26,762 bases of DNA from positions 2,754 to 29,515 of the forward strand of contig JAKCWW010000396.1 of NCBI GenBank assembly GCA_026260175.1, read 5' to 3'. The stretch comes from Reticulitermes lucifugus (Eukaryota; Arthropoda; Insecta; Blattodea; Rhinotermitidae). Position numbers and translations under genes: made by a program. The notes beneath the pieces are model-generated. The model was not told the DNA's origin, searched no databases, and was given only the letters and a program-made list of their open reading frames with translations. Shown here piece after piece: positions 12,601-22,048 of the stretch. How positions within the stretch are numbered: the first letter of the stretch is position 1; each line of letters begins with the position of its first letter.

Positions 12601-15600
12601 GTTTAGAATAATTGCTGAGAGATAATGTCCTTATGCAGTGTTGAACAAGTACAGCTCTGCATGTAGTTTTGACATTGTGTTGATAAATTTTCTTTCTTTT
12701 GTTTCATCTTATTAAACTGCATGTTTCTTGCTGATGTCGACATTGCATGCCAAGGACTTCATTGTAAGTTTTTTTATTAAGTTTTATGCTGATAGAATGT
12801 AGATTATTAGCTGAAATTCAACTCTTGAAAGTGTTTCTAATTTCTTGCAATATGAGAGTAGAATCTGGCCCCTTCTTTGTGAAAACTATATTTTATTGCT
12901 TTTAAATTGTTAAAGCAATACTTTAGGTGTTATATGACATGATGTGTAACCCAAAGTTGTGCTGCGAGTTTAATTCAGAAAAGCTTCTTTCATTCATATG
13001 CTTTGTACTTGTAAAGGTAAAGTTCACCCTAAAACAGGCCATGAAGGCCCAGAGGGGGAGTAGAGGTTTAGCACTACTATTTCTTTAACCTCGGTGCTAG
13101 ATGGGGGTGGGTGGTCAACGCCACGCCCCGGTCGCTTTATCCCCCGGGAATGACCCGGTACCCATTGTACAGGAGGCTGGGTAGTGGTTTATAATTTTTG
13201 TTGATAAAAAGACAGAAGTGTTGAAAGTGAAGACATGACTGGAGAATTTATGTTTGTTGGTATTATAAAATTACATGTACTGAAAGGAAGACATGGTAAA
13301 TGTTTCTGATCAAGGTCTATTTTGTAGCATGGAAGGGGTTAAAGAAATTTCTTGTTTCTTGTAGTATTGTGATTCACAGGTTCATCATGCTGGAATTTAC
13401 AGGAAAATAAGTACTAAGTTTATGTCAGTGATAAAGCCAGGAGTAGGATATTGGTTCCAAGATGTTAAAAAATTTTCAGAATGAGTTTGAAGGGTTGATT
13501 ATAAATTGCAGTTCTAATGAAACCTATAAGTAAAGCTTTCCCAACTGTCAGTACATGCAAGTACTTTTCAGCATGACACACACACACACACACACACATA
13601 TATATCTATATTATAATTATAGAAATGCCATGTTATTAAATACCTTATATGCTCTGATTTCTCTTGTGACTGCTACATGTATATGCTGTGGATTCTGTTG
13701 TAACTGTTACATAATACATATTTTGTTTTCCTTCATTGTGTAGTCAGATGAAGTGTACTTGGAAGCTCAAGTTCAGAACATAACAGCAAACCCCATTTGT
13801 TTGGAGAAAGTTTCCTTAGAATCTTCTCATCTATTTAATGGTAAGACTAATTCACAGTTATTTGTTTCATGGTTTATGCAGTCTCAGTTTGCCACTGTGT
13901 ACTTACATATAATCACATAAGAAATGTCAGAGTGATTACAGGTTTCCACTAAAAGTTGCTGGGAAGGTCTGAGTTTGGTCTCGCACCCATCTGTTGGCAC
14001 CTTATGTTACATGAAGCTGAAATCTAACTTCATAAATTTTCTCTGAAATCACTCATTGTACAGAAACAGGCATATGATATAAAAATTAAACTTTTACAAA
14101 CCTTTTTTAGGAAAGTGTACAGAGAAATTCATTTGTTTTTGCACAGCCTTGTCATTGCTTATTCAGACAGCAAGACATCGGCCAGGAGGCTTCACAAGGA
14201 TAAGAAGATAACATACTACTGCGTGATTCAGTTGGAGATCCTTTCCATGGAAAGAAAATGCTTTACTAGTCTTGTGTTACAGTAGCTGTTGAAAGTGGGG
14301 TCCTCCAATATGCATTTAAATTTCACACTCATATACCAGTAACAAATACTGTGACACATGTTGAAGTTCATCTTCAGAGCTTTATAGAATAACATTCCAG
14401 ATTTCAGTCTGTAAAGCCTCCAGAGCATGTAGATTGTTTTTTATTTATGTTTCCTGAGATTAAAACCACATATGTTTAGACTGGGAAAATGTAATGGCAT
14501 GGCTTATGCATTAAGACTTGCACTGTGATGAGAAGTGCTCAGATTATTTCAATGAATGGTGGTACATTTTTTGTGACTAGTTTGCTGTTCACATGGTGTG
14601 TGTGTGTCCAACTGTGGTGTGCTACAGTGTTAGACATATGGAATGATGCATGTCTCTTGTTGAGAATTAGAGTTGCATGTAGTTTCAGCAGAACAGTGCA
14701 CTGGCACTTGCTACAGGCAATTCACTGTGGCGATTAGTGATCAGTGGAGGCCATCATGGTTCCTGAATCTGAATGTATACAGTATTTGTTTCCGGGGAGA
14801 CCTAAACATTAACCCTTACAATAGACAATCTTACACACGTTGGAGGCTTTACTGATCCAAATCCACTGAAAGTGCACTTACTTAGAATTGGTTAAACTGT
14901 TGTAAAATGTGCTTGGATGTTGGAGGACAGCAGCTATTGTATTATGAGGTAGTTCAAGTGGTTTTACCACTAATGCTTTTTGACCTGTATAGAACCTGTG
15001 GTTAGATTGTATGATAGCATTTGTTTGTTATCTGCCTGAAGAAGCTGACCACTGGCTGGCATCAGTCTTTAAAAGTATATGGAATAAGGTCACGAATGAA
15101 TGAATAAACATCTCTGTACTGAATTGTAAATGGAAGGGAAAATAATGTGTAAGCAGTGTTGTGTCTGCTGTATATTAGTTTGGCAGCAGTAGATGTGTAT
15201 CTGCAGTAAACAAACATTGTGGTCAGTGAGGTGCACATTCACAATGAATGAATACATTTGAAAAACTTTGGTTCCCTGCTCCCATCTGAGTCATGGTTTG
15301 AAGATTGGTCAGGAAACAAGTTCACGGTGCCTACATTTTGGGCTATTTATTTGGAATGCTACTAAGAAAGAGTTCAGATTTAATCGTACTGCTATCCCAC
15401 TGATTTTCTACATAGAATATGAATGAGGCATTTATTATATCTTGGGATGGGCTTTTCTGTTCCCTCTTGATACAAGTCCATGGCCTGTGATAACTGCCAT
15501 TGTGTCATCTGTTTCCTCCTGGCAATCATCTTTAACTTTGTGACTGCGAAGATTTTGTTTCAGTGCTGGAAACAGGTGGTAATCAGTTGGCAATGAAGTC

Positions 15601-18600
15601 CCCTGATATGACCATCAGTGTAGGTTCTTTAGTTGTGAAATTACTTGCCATGTAAACTTATTTTCTGACCAACCGTCATATATGCTTGTGAATTGTATAT
15701 ATAGATACTCAATTTCATAATATTCGTTAACGTGAATAACTGTTAATGGTAGTGTATTTTGTAAATAGCAATAGGACATGAACTTGTTCCTTTGAACTTC
15801 AAGAAAATTTTAAGTTCATGTGTATTGCAACTATATGCCTTTATTGCAGTAACTGCATTAAACACAACAGTGAATGAGGAATCTGTCTTTGGCCATGTTA
15901 ATGTGCTGCAGCCCCAGGCCAGTCGTCAGTTTCTATATTGCCTTGCTCCTCAGGCCAGTCTGACCTCAGACCTGCGCCTTCTTAGTGGTGCTACCAACAT
16001 TGGAAAACTTGACATTGTGTGGCGATCAAATCTTGGGGAGAGAGGACGCTTGCAGACAAGCCAGTTACAGAGAATGGTATGTTGGTATAATATCTCTGTG
16101 TTGTGAGAACTAAAAGAACTATTAGATGTAGCCATTCTTGGTCCAGTTCATGGAAGGTATTTTGTGTATTTCTGTTACGGCATTAAATTCTACCATCCAT
16201 GAATCAGATGACAGCACTGTAATGATATAATTTTGTCTTTATTATGGTGCTTAATGCATTAGCTGTCTACACAGCTTTAATCAAGTGAGCTCTATCACGA
16301 TATTAATTGATAATGCGCTTTCAAATCTGCCTTCATGTAAATATCCATATCATGTTGTTCTGCTAGCTGGTAGTAAGGATGCAGATGCAGGAAACTGTCT
16401 TCCTGCCACAGCTTTGGACCATTTAAAATAAAGCTATGGTTCATTGAGTAATCTGTTCTTCTTCAGCAGTTTAAGGGCTGTAAGGGCTTTGGTAACACAT
16501 TTGAATCAGTTCACAAAATGTAGTAAGTAGGTGAAGGTATCCCTGTGCGTAATTTAAGCACCACATTATGTAAATGTGTGTGGGAGTGGAGGTATAACTC
16601 AATGCATTCTGAACTTTGGAAGTGGATGGAGGCGAGTGGTTGGCTTCATATTCAACAGGTACACTTTACCCTGGTACCAGTTGAACAGGAGGCTGCATAT
16701 GGGGGCGTGAGACCTGGTATGGTTGTTTCGGTGAAGAGAAAACAGTATGTTGAAAATGAAGTTTGCCAGATGACGTGCATAATGTATAAGTTGGAGGGAA
16801 CACTTCTCTCCAGAATTACAAAAGCGTCCTTCACATGCATTGGTGCTGTCTTGTACATAAATTTCTTTATTTATTTGTTCATTAGTACTGTAGTTTGCAT
16901 AGAATATGCCTAGATTCATGTGTCACACACATAAAATATGCCTGTGCCAGTGTTTCCTGTTCACGATTCATACCAGGCATATGAAAACCTGTTGCAGGAA
17001 CTACTAATAATTACTTGTATCATTGTTGAACTGAAGTAATGGGATAACCTTAGACAGTTTGAATTTTTATTTCAGGCCCCAGATTATGGTGATATTAGAC
17101 TTTCTATTCAAGAACTTCCCAACATTATACACCTGGAAGAAGCATTCACATTCAAATGCAGAATAATAAATACATGGTAAAGCTTTTTTTTTAGCAAGTT
17201 AGAAGCACATATTAAACTCTTTAAAACACCAGCCAGCTTAAAAGTACTTATGTAATCATGTGTGGAAATGAGATGATTGTAAGTCTGTAATTAAGAGCGT
17301 GGTGGAAATTTCAAGGTGTATAAGGAAAATTGTTGCACATATATAATGCCCCCGCCACAAAAAAAAAAAGTTGACATGTTTTTTGCATAGTTAACCAGTA
17401 GTTATTGCTGTTGGGTTGTAAGGCTTAAAATGTTAGGCCAACCAGAGAGAGGACGAGCCAGGTATTTGTCCCATGTAATGTATTTTTGTAAGAGTGCCTA
17501 ATAGAAATTTCCCTGCGCCATACCGACAGTGCAATGTTTTTCTTAGCTTATTTACCTGAAGGAACAGAACTGTATCACCTGCTGTACTTAAAATGTATGT
17601 AAAATTGTCACATTTTTATTAAAGAATTCAATTGTGTGATGGATGAGATGTGAAGCATGTAGTAACATGCTGTATAAAACATATGGTTGTCTGATGACAA
17701 AGATTTAGGTGGACTTTCTGACTGTGACACCAAGTAGTCTTGGTAGGTGGTTACCAGTGTTTCAGTGGAATGTGGTGTCTGAATTATCAGGCTCTTCACA
17801 GTTTGATTCTTTTTACAGTAAAACAGGATACATGATATACATACAAGTGTTGGCCTTTATGAATCTCCATACATATAGCATTACATGTTCCCAGCTCAAA
17901 TTGACACGTCATCCATATGCTCTTTCTAATACATATTGTCCTCTTTACATTCATCTGTTAGTAGCCTACATCAGTGGTTTAGTTGAGAATTTGGCAGTCA
18001 GATAGAAACTGTTCACAGAGCAACAGTGTGCTCTGTTTTAACGTCCCATACAATAATTATATACTAAAACAATGGAATAGTAGGTTAAAATCTGCATCTT
18101 TCATAGCACAACAAACATTCATGGACTCTTACAAATCACGTCATGCAAAGAACACCCACATTTAGCAGTGGATGGCAAACCTGCCGCACTCACTATGTCA
18201 GATGGTGATACAGGTCTACAGCAGGTGGCACACATAGTTAAGAGGTTAATGTAAAGTGTAATGAATTGAAAATCTGTGATGATAATGAGCTAAGAAATAT
18301 ACTGACATGGTGCCAGCTGAGCAGTAGAGTTGTTTTCACAGTGAACGTTCAATGGACCTAGTGCTTGCTTTGGAGCAAATACCATCCTCAGGCCTGGTGT
18401 GGAGTGGTGTGTCGGGTCGACAGCTGGGGACCCTTGAACCTGGAGCATCAATACATTTACCCTTGTGTATGATGCCTCTTGCCTCAGGGTTACAGGTGTG
18501 TATTGCTATTGTTATTTTACAAACAGTAATGAGTGTTTCATTGGTGGCTTCAGTTTAGTATGGTAAGTTGGAACCCATTGGAAGACATTATATTTGCATA

Positions 18601-19459
18601 TGCCATTATGTACAGAAAACTAGTCTAAAAATTATTACAGATTATGTGGATTAAATTTGAACATTCTGATTGTCATACAGTTTTCACTAATATCACCTGA
18701 AACAGTAATTTTTAAACTTTTTTATAAGTTAACAAGTGACTTAGTTTGAGATGACAGTAGTGACTCAGTGCTTCTGTGATATAAACAGTGCCCGAAGATG
18801 AACTGGCATAAAAGACTTATATGTGGCTCCTTGGATGTCAGAATATGACACCCATGGGATTTATCTGTGTAGTCGTTTTAACGATGATGTCATCTGTGTT
18901 CCACCCATACCGGCTGAGCCTGATGCTTTGAGCTACTGAATTTGTCAAGCTGTTACCATGTACAAAGTCTGAGATAGATCCTAGTTTACTTGGATGTTGT
19001 CAGAATTATCACTGGATCTCATACTGGCTAGCTGTTAAGTTATAATTTTTTCCTGCATTGCTGCATTTGTTAATACTGTTTTCATTTCCACAGAACTGTT
19101 ACTAGTTTTTGTTAAAAATACATTTTTTTTAAAAGTGTGTACATAATATATAATAAATCTCTGCATTTTTTCCTTCTTTCTGTGGCTTTGCTGATTAATT
19201 TTTCTTGGTCTCCAAAATGATTATTGCATTGTGCTCTCTTCTCTATGCCTGAAATGGCATACTGTGTTGCAAATGAAACATACATTGCCTTGAAGTGTCA
19301 CACTCAATGTTTCATTGTATACTTCATTTTATTCATAATTTGACAATTTTCTTTTCTTTGCAGAACATATCAGGAATACGACTGACAGATGTATTTTTGA
19401 AAAGGACATACAATTATGATGACCTCGCTCAAGTGTTTGTTATACAACCAACCACATAA
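598..19459 (+). CDS. TRAPPC13: TRAPPC13, trafficking protein particle complex subunit 13 (ten exons, complete)
   Basis: The coding exons are 598-640, 2933-3101, 5434-5518, 8375-8508, 10231-10348, 13744-13840, 15850-16076, 17076-17176, 18342-18495 and 19364-19459. They total 1224 nt, or 407 residues plus TAA. Every intron is GT-AG and every junction keeps frame. The product is collinear with vertebrate TRAPPC13 (DUF974 family): N-terminal [16 protein letters not shown], then [71 protein letters not shown] and the C-terminal [15 protein letters not shown]. In animals the protein is an accessory subunit of the TRAPPIII complex, which activates Rab1 at ER-Golgi and autophagic membranes. No signal peptide or membrane segment is seen. 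Intron 5 may hide a 9-nt microexon. The start ATG at 598 gives the conserved N-terminus. The family match rests on recall of the vertebrate sequence; the reading frame and splice sites are seen directly. Confidence 0.95.
1283..1490 (+). mobile_element. tRNA-derived SINE, copy 1
   Basis: A box-B-like stretch (TGATTCGATTTCC) lies near 1305-1317. It is followed by a body with CTTTGCCCTACCCAGG, CAGTGGGTACCAGG and ATCACCCACCTTCTTCTAGC, and then GAGGTTAAG. The same body appears in reverse orientation at 3820-4115, 13012-13184 and 16600-16705, and the head of the family appears at 26625-26762. The exact ends are uncertain. Confidence 0.65.
1906..2002. repeat. Short inverted repeat, about 15-bp arms
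   Basis: ACTGTAAAGGGTTAG at 1906-1920 is nearly mirrored by CTAACCCTTTGTAGT at about 1988-2002, with roughly 67 bp between. It could be a tiny MITE or chance. No clear target duplication was identified. Confidence 0.3.
2454..2705. mobile_element. pogo/Tigger-type MITE, 252 bp, with TA target duplication
   Basis: The left end is CAGTAGTTGCCCCGTATCCG. The right end, reverse-complemented, begins CAGTAGAACCCCCGTATCCG. The element is flanked on both sides by TA (2452-2453 and 2706-2707), as expected for Tc1/mariner-superfamily elements. Repeated CCGCGGAT motifs form sub-terminal palindromes. There is no coding capacity. The sequence closely resembles mammalian Tigger/MER2-type elements as I recall them. 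Confidence 0.85.
2933..3101 (+). CDS. TRAPPC13: TRAPPC13 exon 2
   Basis: The acceptor is TTTCTTTCAG. The exon completes V15 and encodes MRLTRPTL through LLLPQSF (residues 16-70), plus two bases of G71, before the donor GTAATT at 3102. The LPG and LPQ-FG motifs match the vertebrate N-terminal region. Confidence 0.95.
3130..3267 (+). mobile_element. 5'-truncated non-LTR retrotransposon insertion with 16-bp target-site duplication
   Basis: This is nearly identical to the last ~140 bp of the element at 1-389. The 16-bp direct repeat TTATGTTTTGAAATGG lies at 3114-3129 and again at 3268-3283, so both boundaries are defined. The 3' end carries a short TTAG-type repeat (GGAGTTAGTTAG) rather than poly(A). 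The insertion begins 29 nt downstream of the exon 2 donor site. Confidence 0.9.
3820..4115 (-). mobile_element. tRNA-derived SINE, copy 2 (antisense)
   Basis: Read on the minus strand, a tRNA-like head has a box-B-like GGTTCAACTCC (4045-4055). The family body follows, and a tail ends in GGGACAACTTTACCTTTC. The tail motif GTAAAGTT on the plus strand also starts the copy at 13012. This is the most complete copy in the window. Confidence 0.7.
5434..5518 (+). CDS. TRAPPC13: TRAPPC13 exon 3
   Basis: The acceptor is TGTTTCAG. The exon completes G71 and encodes residues 72-99 ([20 protein letters not shown] and on), ending in phase 0 at AAG before GTAAGT. This is one of the most conserved stretches of the family. 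Confidence 0.95.
5587..5760. repeat. 52-bp tandem repeat, about 3.4 copies
   Basis: The word GGTAGGT starts at 5587, 5639, 5691 and 5743, an exact 52-bp period. Copies 2 and 3 are nearly identical and copy 1 is more diverged. Each unit contains TGGAAGGAACATGCTG. A related single unit occurs near 17740-17762 in intron 8. Confidence 0.92.
7991..8195. repeat. 49-52-bp tandem repeat, four copies
   Basis: CACAGTAGG begins at 7999, 8048, 8098 and 8150. Each copy continues with AACAAGGTCAGAGCATG or a variant, then a GT-rich segment. Length variation in the GT run explains the changing period. Confidence 0.9.
8375..8508 (+). CDS. TRAPPC13: TRAPPC13 exon 4
   Basis: The acceptor is TTCTGGCAG. The exon encodes residues 100-143 plus two bases of I144. 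TDLQTSSQR at the start and [12 protein letters not shown] at the end align with vertebrates. The middle (residues 109-128) is the variable linker seen in the family. The donor is GTGAGT. Confidence 0.95.
9031..9154. repeat. 64-bp tandem duplication
   Basis: CTGTCTCAC begins at 9031 and again at 9095. Both copies share CCTGTCACTTGATGAATCAA and GGAGCTGTTCCCACTGACCC. Few mismatches suggest a fairly recent duplication. Confidence 0.9.
9436..9675. mobile_element. Near-perfect 240-bp palindromic (foldback/MITE-like) element
   Basis: The left arm runs from about 9436 to 9552 and is mirrored by 9559-9675 around a 6-nt centre (TTCACT). Matching blocks include ATTTTCGTATTTCTGTTCAA, AACCCTACAT and GACCCAGCCATCATC. 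The arms are over 90% identical by eye. There is no coding capacity. The ends begin TAATTTTCAC or TATTTTCCAC. The superfamily is not assignable from these ends. Confidence 0.88.
10231..10348 (+). CDS. TRAPPC13: TRAPPC13 exon 5
   Basis: The acceptor is CTGTTTTTCAG. The exon completes I144 and encodes residues 145-183, including [20 protein letters not shown] and NAE. It ends in phase 0 before GTAATT. The segment is nearly identical to vertebrate TRAPPC13. Confidence 0.96.
12151..12475. mobile_element. pogo/Tigger-type MITE, 325 bp, with TA target duplication
   Basis: The left end is CAGTGTACTCTCAATTATCC. The right end, reverse-complemented, is CCGTGTACACTCAATTATCG. TA flanks both sides (12149-12150 and 12476-12477). 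Internal copies of GGATTATC or GTTATC are typical of this group. It belongs to a different family from the element at 2454-2705, and there is no open frame. Confidence 0.82.
12755..12763 (+). CDS. TRAPPC13: Candidate 9-nt microexon of TRAPPC13 (speculative)
   Basis: GACTTCATT is preceded by AAG and followed by GTAAGT, a consensus donor. Inclusion would add three residues (DFI) between E183 and S184 and keep frame. At this point the vertebrate protein has about six extra residues (SDLSSV). The acceptor lacks a strong pyrimidine tract. It is not counted in the 407-residue product. Confidence 0.25.
13012..13184 (-). mobile_element. tRNA-derived SINE, copy 3 (antisense, head lost)
   Basis: The minus strand reads CTACCCAGCCTCCTGTACAA, then GGGTACCGGGTCATTCCCGG, then CCACCCACCCCCATCTAGCA. 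It ends with the family tail GTGAACTTTACCTTTAC. It matches the bodies of copies 1 and 2. The tRNA-like head is absent. Confidence 0.75.
13575..13606. repeat. AC dinucleotide microsatellite with AT tail
   Basis: A run of about eleven AC units is followed by a short TA run. It lies about 140 nt before exon 6 inside intron 5. Confidence 0.9.
13744..13840 (+). CDS. TRAPPC13: TRAPPC13 exon 6
   Basis: The acceptor is TTCATTGTGTAG. The exon encodes residues 184-215 ([20 protein letters not shown] and on, to HLFN) plus the first base of V216, before GTAAGA. DEV-LEAQ-QN and EKVSLE are conserved family words. Confidence 0.95.
13841..15849 (+). other. TRAPPC13 intron 6
   Basis: A phase-1 intron of 2009 nt. 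I find no recognisable element or gene in it. A CTGCCTGAAGAAGCTGACC stretch near 15030 resembles the 3' ends of some non-LTR elements but is too short to call. Confidence 0.7.
15850..16076 (+). CDS. TRAPPC13: TRAPPC13 exon 7
   Basis: The acceptor is CTTTATTGCAG. The exon completes V216 and encodes residues 217-291. A variable first half is followed by SRQFLYCL and then [20 protein letters not shown] plus QLQRM, ending in phase 0 before GTATGT. The second half is almost invariant between insects and vertebrates. The first half (residues 217-245) is the least conserved part of the protein. Confidence 0.96.
16077..17075 (+). other. TRAPPC13 intron 7
   Basis: A phase-0 intron of 999 nt. It contains the diverged antisense SINE remnant at 16600-16705 and otherwise nothing recognisable. 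Confidence 0.8.
16600..16705 (-). mobile_element. tRNA-derived SINE, copy 4 (diverged antisense fragment)
   Basis: The plus strand reads AGTGGATGGAGGCGAGTGGT, then GGTACCAGTTGAACAGGAGG. These parallel AGATGGGGGTGGGTGGT and GGTACCCATTGTACAGGAGG of the copy at 13012-13184. The match is partial, so this is a degraded fragment. It explains part of a 122-codon open frame here that is not a gene. Confidence 0.5.
17076..17176 (+). CDS. TRAPPC13: TRAPPC13 exon 8
   Basis: The acceptor is TTTATTTCAG. The exon encodes residues 292-324 ([20 protein letters not shown] and on, to RIINT) plus two bases of C325, before GTAAAG. It aligns with the vertebrate APGYGDVRLS segment and the following beta-rich domain. 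Confidence 0.95.
17177..18341 (+). other. TRAPPC13 intron 8
   Basis: A phase-2 intron of 1165 nt. It carries one isolated unit related to the 52-bp tandem repeat (TTGGTAGGTGGTTACCAGTG at about 17740-17759) and an A-run near 17360. No gene is seen. Confidence 0.75.
18342..18495 (+). CDS. TRAPPC13: TRAPPC13 exon 9
   Basis: The acceptor is TTTTCACAG. The exon completes C325 and encodes residues 326-376 ([12 protein letters not shown], then [20 protein letters not shown], ending SGLQ), in phase 0 before GTGTGT. SGRQLG is conserved in the family. Confidence 0.95.
18496..19363 (+). other. TRAPPC13 intron 9
   Basis: A phase-0 intron of 868 nt. I see nothing recognisable in it apart from the acceptor tract CTTTTCTTTGCAG at its end. 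Confidence 0.75.
19364..19459 (+). CDS. TRAPPC13: TRAPPC13 exon 10 (terminal)
   Basis: It encodes residues 377-407 ([20 protein letters not shown] and on) and the TAA at 19457-19459. The LTD-FLKRTY-YDD-AQV motif is the conserved C-terminus, so the reading frame ends where the family ends. Confidence 0.96.
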   Translation, partial: NISGIRLTDVFLKRTYNYDDLAQVFVIQPTT

Positions 19460-19529
19460 ATAGAACTCTTGTCATGTTGTATTATAACTTAAGATGTATC
19501 CAGTAGAAGAGAAAATTATTTAAATTGGA

Positions 19530-19535
19530 AATAAA
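19530..19535 (+). terminator. Putative poly(A) signal of TRAPPC13
   Basis: AATAAA occurs 71 nt after the stop codon, giving a short 3' UTR if it is used. No other evidence fixes the cleavage site. Confidence 0.6.
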
Positions 19536-19812
19536 CTGAACAAATTCTTCTAATAAGACAATATTTTCTGAATGGAATAACTGGACAAAGTTGCATGGGC
19601 AGGTAGTCTACATATGCAGAATACAGGCACAGAGTTGTTCATTTTTGTCTCCAGGACTTCACTTATCAAGTGTTTCAGAAAATGCCAGTTGTTACTCAGT
19701 TGGCAAAGAAAGTGTAGTATCTGTTATGCAACAAAAAGATTATTCACAAAAGCTTGTCATTGGACCAGTAGCCTCAGCCAAATCCATCCAGTCCCCACTG
19801 CACACTTTCACT

Positions 19813-20410
19813 TAGGGTTCCCATTCAACCTGTTTTTCCTGGGACTGTCCTGTTTTTAAAAGAGATATCCTGGTGTTCCAAGAACTTTTTTTCGGATACC
19901 CCACTTTTTGATTTAGTAGATTTTTCATTCGCATCACTGCAATAATGCAATTTGTATCCTACACCGATGGTTAGCGAGTTAAATGTTTGTTATCTTTGGT
20001 TTGGTACGTGTGTTGGTGGAAATTGATCAGGCGTTTGCTTGGTAATGTTGGCAGTGTTGTGAAGTTGTGGCATGTAAGTGGTGACAAAACAGCAAATTTT
20101 GTGAACCATCCACAGACAATGTGCCACTAATTGTGTGTACTATAAGGATGCCTTCCTGTTACCATTTGACATTGCTTTGCAAATGCACAACATTATTTTT
20201 TGATCTGTTTAGTGTTGATCGAAATAGAATGAATGCACATTTGCAAAAGGGTCTTCTTTAGTGGTCTTAAAGCACTTTCATATGCATGAGTGACAGCTCA
20301 TATGTGGAAAATCTGATTGTTAAAATGTGTCCCCTTTTCTCCCTAAATGTCCCAGGTTCTTAGTAGAGATTTCTGAAAATGTCCCAGTTTAAAAGTCTCT
20401 GGGAACTCTA
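19813..20410. mobile_element. Candidate hAT-like non-autonomous element, about 598 bp
   Basis: The ends TAGGGTTCCC and GGGAACTCTA form a 10-bp terminal inverted repeat with one mismatch. The flanking octamers CTTTCACT (19805-19812) and GCTTCACT (20411-20418) match at 6 of 8 positions, suggesting a decayed 8-bp target duplication. The interior repeats GTCC-C/TGTTTTT-like words. No transposase frame is seen. The superfamily assignment is tentative. Confidence 0.5.
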
Positions 20411-22048
20411 GCTTCACTTTTTTCTCCAACATCCACTTTCCCATCTACATGTAGGTTTCCCACAAGATATGTCTTTTCTGAGCCTCTGACACCAAAATGA
20501 AAGCTAAATATGAAATTGATAAAATCTTTGCATGTGTCCAGCTGTGTCATTTTGGAGTCAAAGTTTAGTGTTTCTGAGGCCCTTATCATCCGGGTAAACC
20601 ATGTTTATTTATATATGTACACCACCTTGAAGGACAACATATGACCTGTGAAGGTGTGTGTGTAAAGTCAAGTGTGTTATTATACAGACAGAATACATTT
20701 TTAGGGAACAACCATTATAATAAGGGCCAAGACTAATGCAACCCAAGGTTGAAGGTTACAAATTCTGGACTTCCAGTTATAGGTAACCTAGCCTTGAAGA
20801 CAGCCTTTTTAGGGACAGACACCTACTATATTAAAATCTGATAGTGTATGTATATCTGTATGGCTTTAGTTGGTATTTCATGTACCATGTAACACTAATG
20901 AGGGTAGTGTTTTGATATTTTGGGAAGGCTGTTTCAAATAGCAAGTGACCCCTGAAGGTCCACTGACTATAAGCATGCTTTCACACTTTCCATAAGTGAA
21001 TTGGGGTTGACTTCAGGCTCTTCAAAATGTGATGTAAAATTCTCTTCTTCATGATCAAATCACAGAGGTTATTTTCCCCTATTATTAGCTTTGGAATTAA
21101 TTACTCTATGAATAATTTGAATAATCATAATAGCTGTATGCTTACTATATATGTTGGCAACCCACACACATTTCCAATACATAGACATGAAAACAGCAAG
21201 AGTATCTATTTAGATGAAATTAGAATTTTCACTAATACTGCTTCTCTTGCAGAAATGGGGATTTCAAGGTGTTGGTGAAAGAAAAATGGTAAACAGAAAA
21301 GAATTGCAAGGAATATGTCATCATTCTTCATTGATTCCAGTTACTCCTCTATTATGGTTATAAAACTAGATGAGAGAAAGGGAACTGGTATAGTATGCAT
21401 TAGAACGTGAATTGCAAACCACATGGACAGGGGCACATTGGTGCCTTGGAGAAATTTAAAATATTCATAATAATTTAATTATTTCTGACTGATGATTGCA
21501 AAGTATGTGATCATTTTGCCCTGTGAATTTACTCTCTGTTCACTGCTGACTAGTTCCTAATGTTTAGATTTTGTTTAGACAGCACATTAAATATGGGGTT
21601 CTGCTGCACATAAAGAATGGCAACATATTGGAAGGAAATGACTTTACTACTTAAGAGGTAATGTTTGTGCAATGAGTAGTGCATGGCAAAACAATTTGAA
21701 AAATCATTTAACGTGACAAAAACATGGTACAAAACTACTTGCAAATCTAATTAATTAATTTAGTCTGTGTATCTTTTTACATAGCTTCACACACACTGCC
21801 AGCTATAAACTGTCAGGTTCTTATACTCGCCTATCACCCAAGACATCATGCCAGCCACTGATTACAGAATCAAGGGTCATTAGATATCACATTCTTTTCT
21901 TTCATGACCTACTACAATCATTATTATTATTATTATTATTATTACTGAACAAGAGAGTTTAAATTTTTGTAGAAAGTTATTTCAGGTCTGTCAGCACTCG
22001 TCTCAACACTTATATTCATGCGTGTACTGCTAGTGAGCTTTATAACTT
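20411..22048. other. Intergenic stretch between TRAPPC13 and the STN1-like gene
   Basis: AT-rich sequence. The only structure I can support is an ATT/TTA trinucleotide microsatellite at about 21918-21945. No exon-like frame with splice sites, RNA gene or complete transposon was recognised. Confidence 0.7.
21918..21945. repeat. TTA trinucleotide microsatellite
   Basis: About nine consecutive TTA units lie roughly 100 nt beyond the stop codon of the STN1-like gene (downstream on its strand). Confidence 0.92.

Larger units (their letters stand above)
10349..13743 (+). other. TRAPPC13 intron 5
   Basis: The largest intron, 3395 nt, phase 0. It contains a possible hAT end near 10919, a Tigger-like MITE (12151-12475), a candidate 9-nt microexon (12755-12763), an antisense SINE (13012-13184) and an AC/AT microsatellite (13575-13606). 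Nothing supported is seen between 11050 and 12150. Confidence 0.75.

Noticed and set aside
16545..16913. 122-codon open frame on the plus strand (with overlapping minus-strand frames)
   Set aside because: It lies inside TRAPPC13 intron 7, overlaps a degraded SINE fragment and has no recognised domain.
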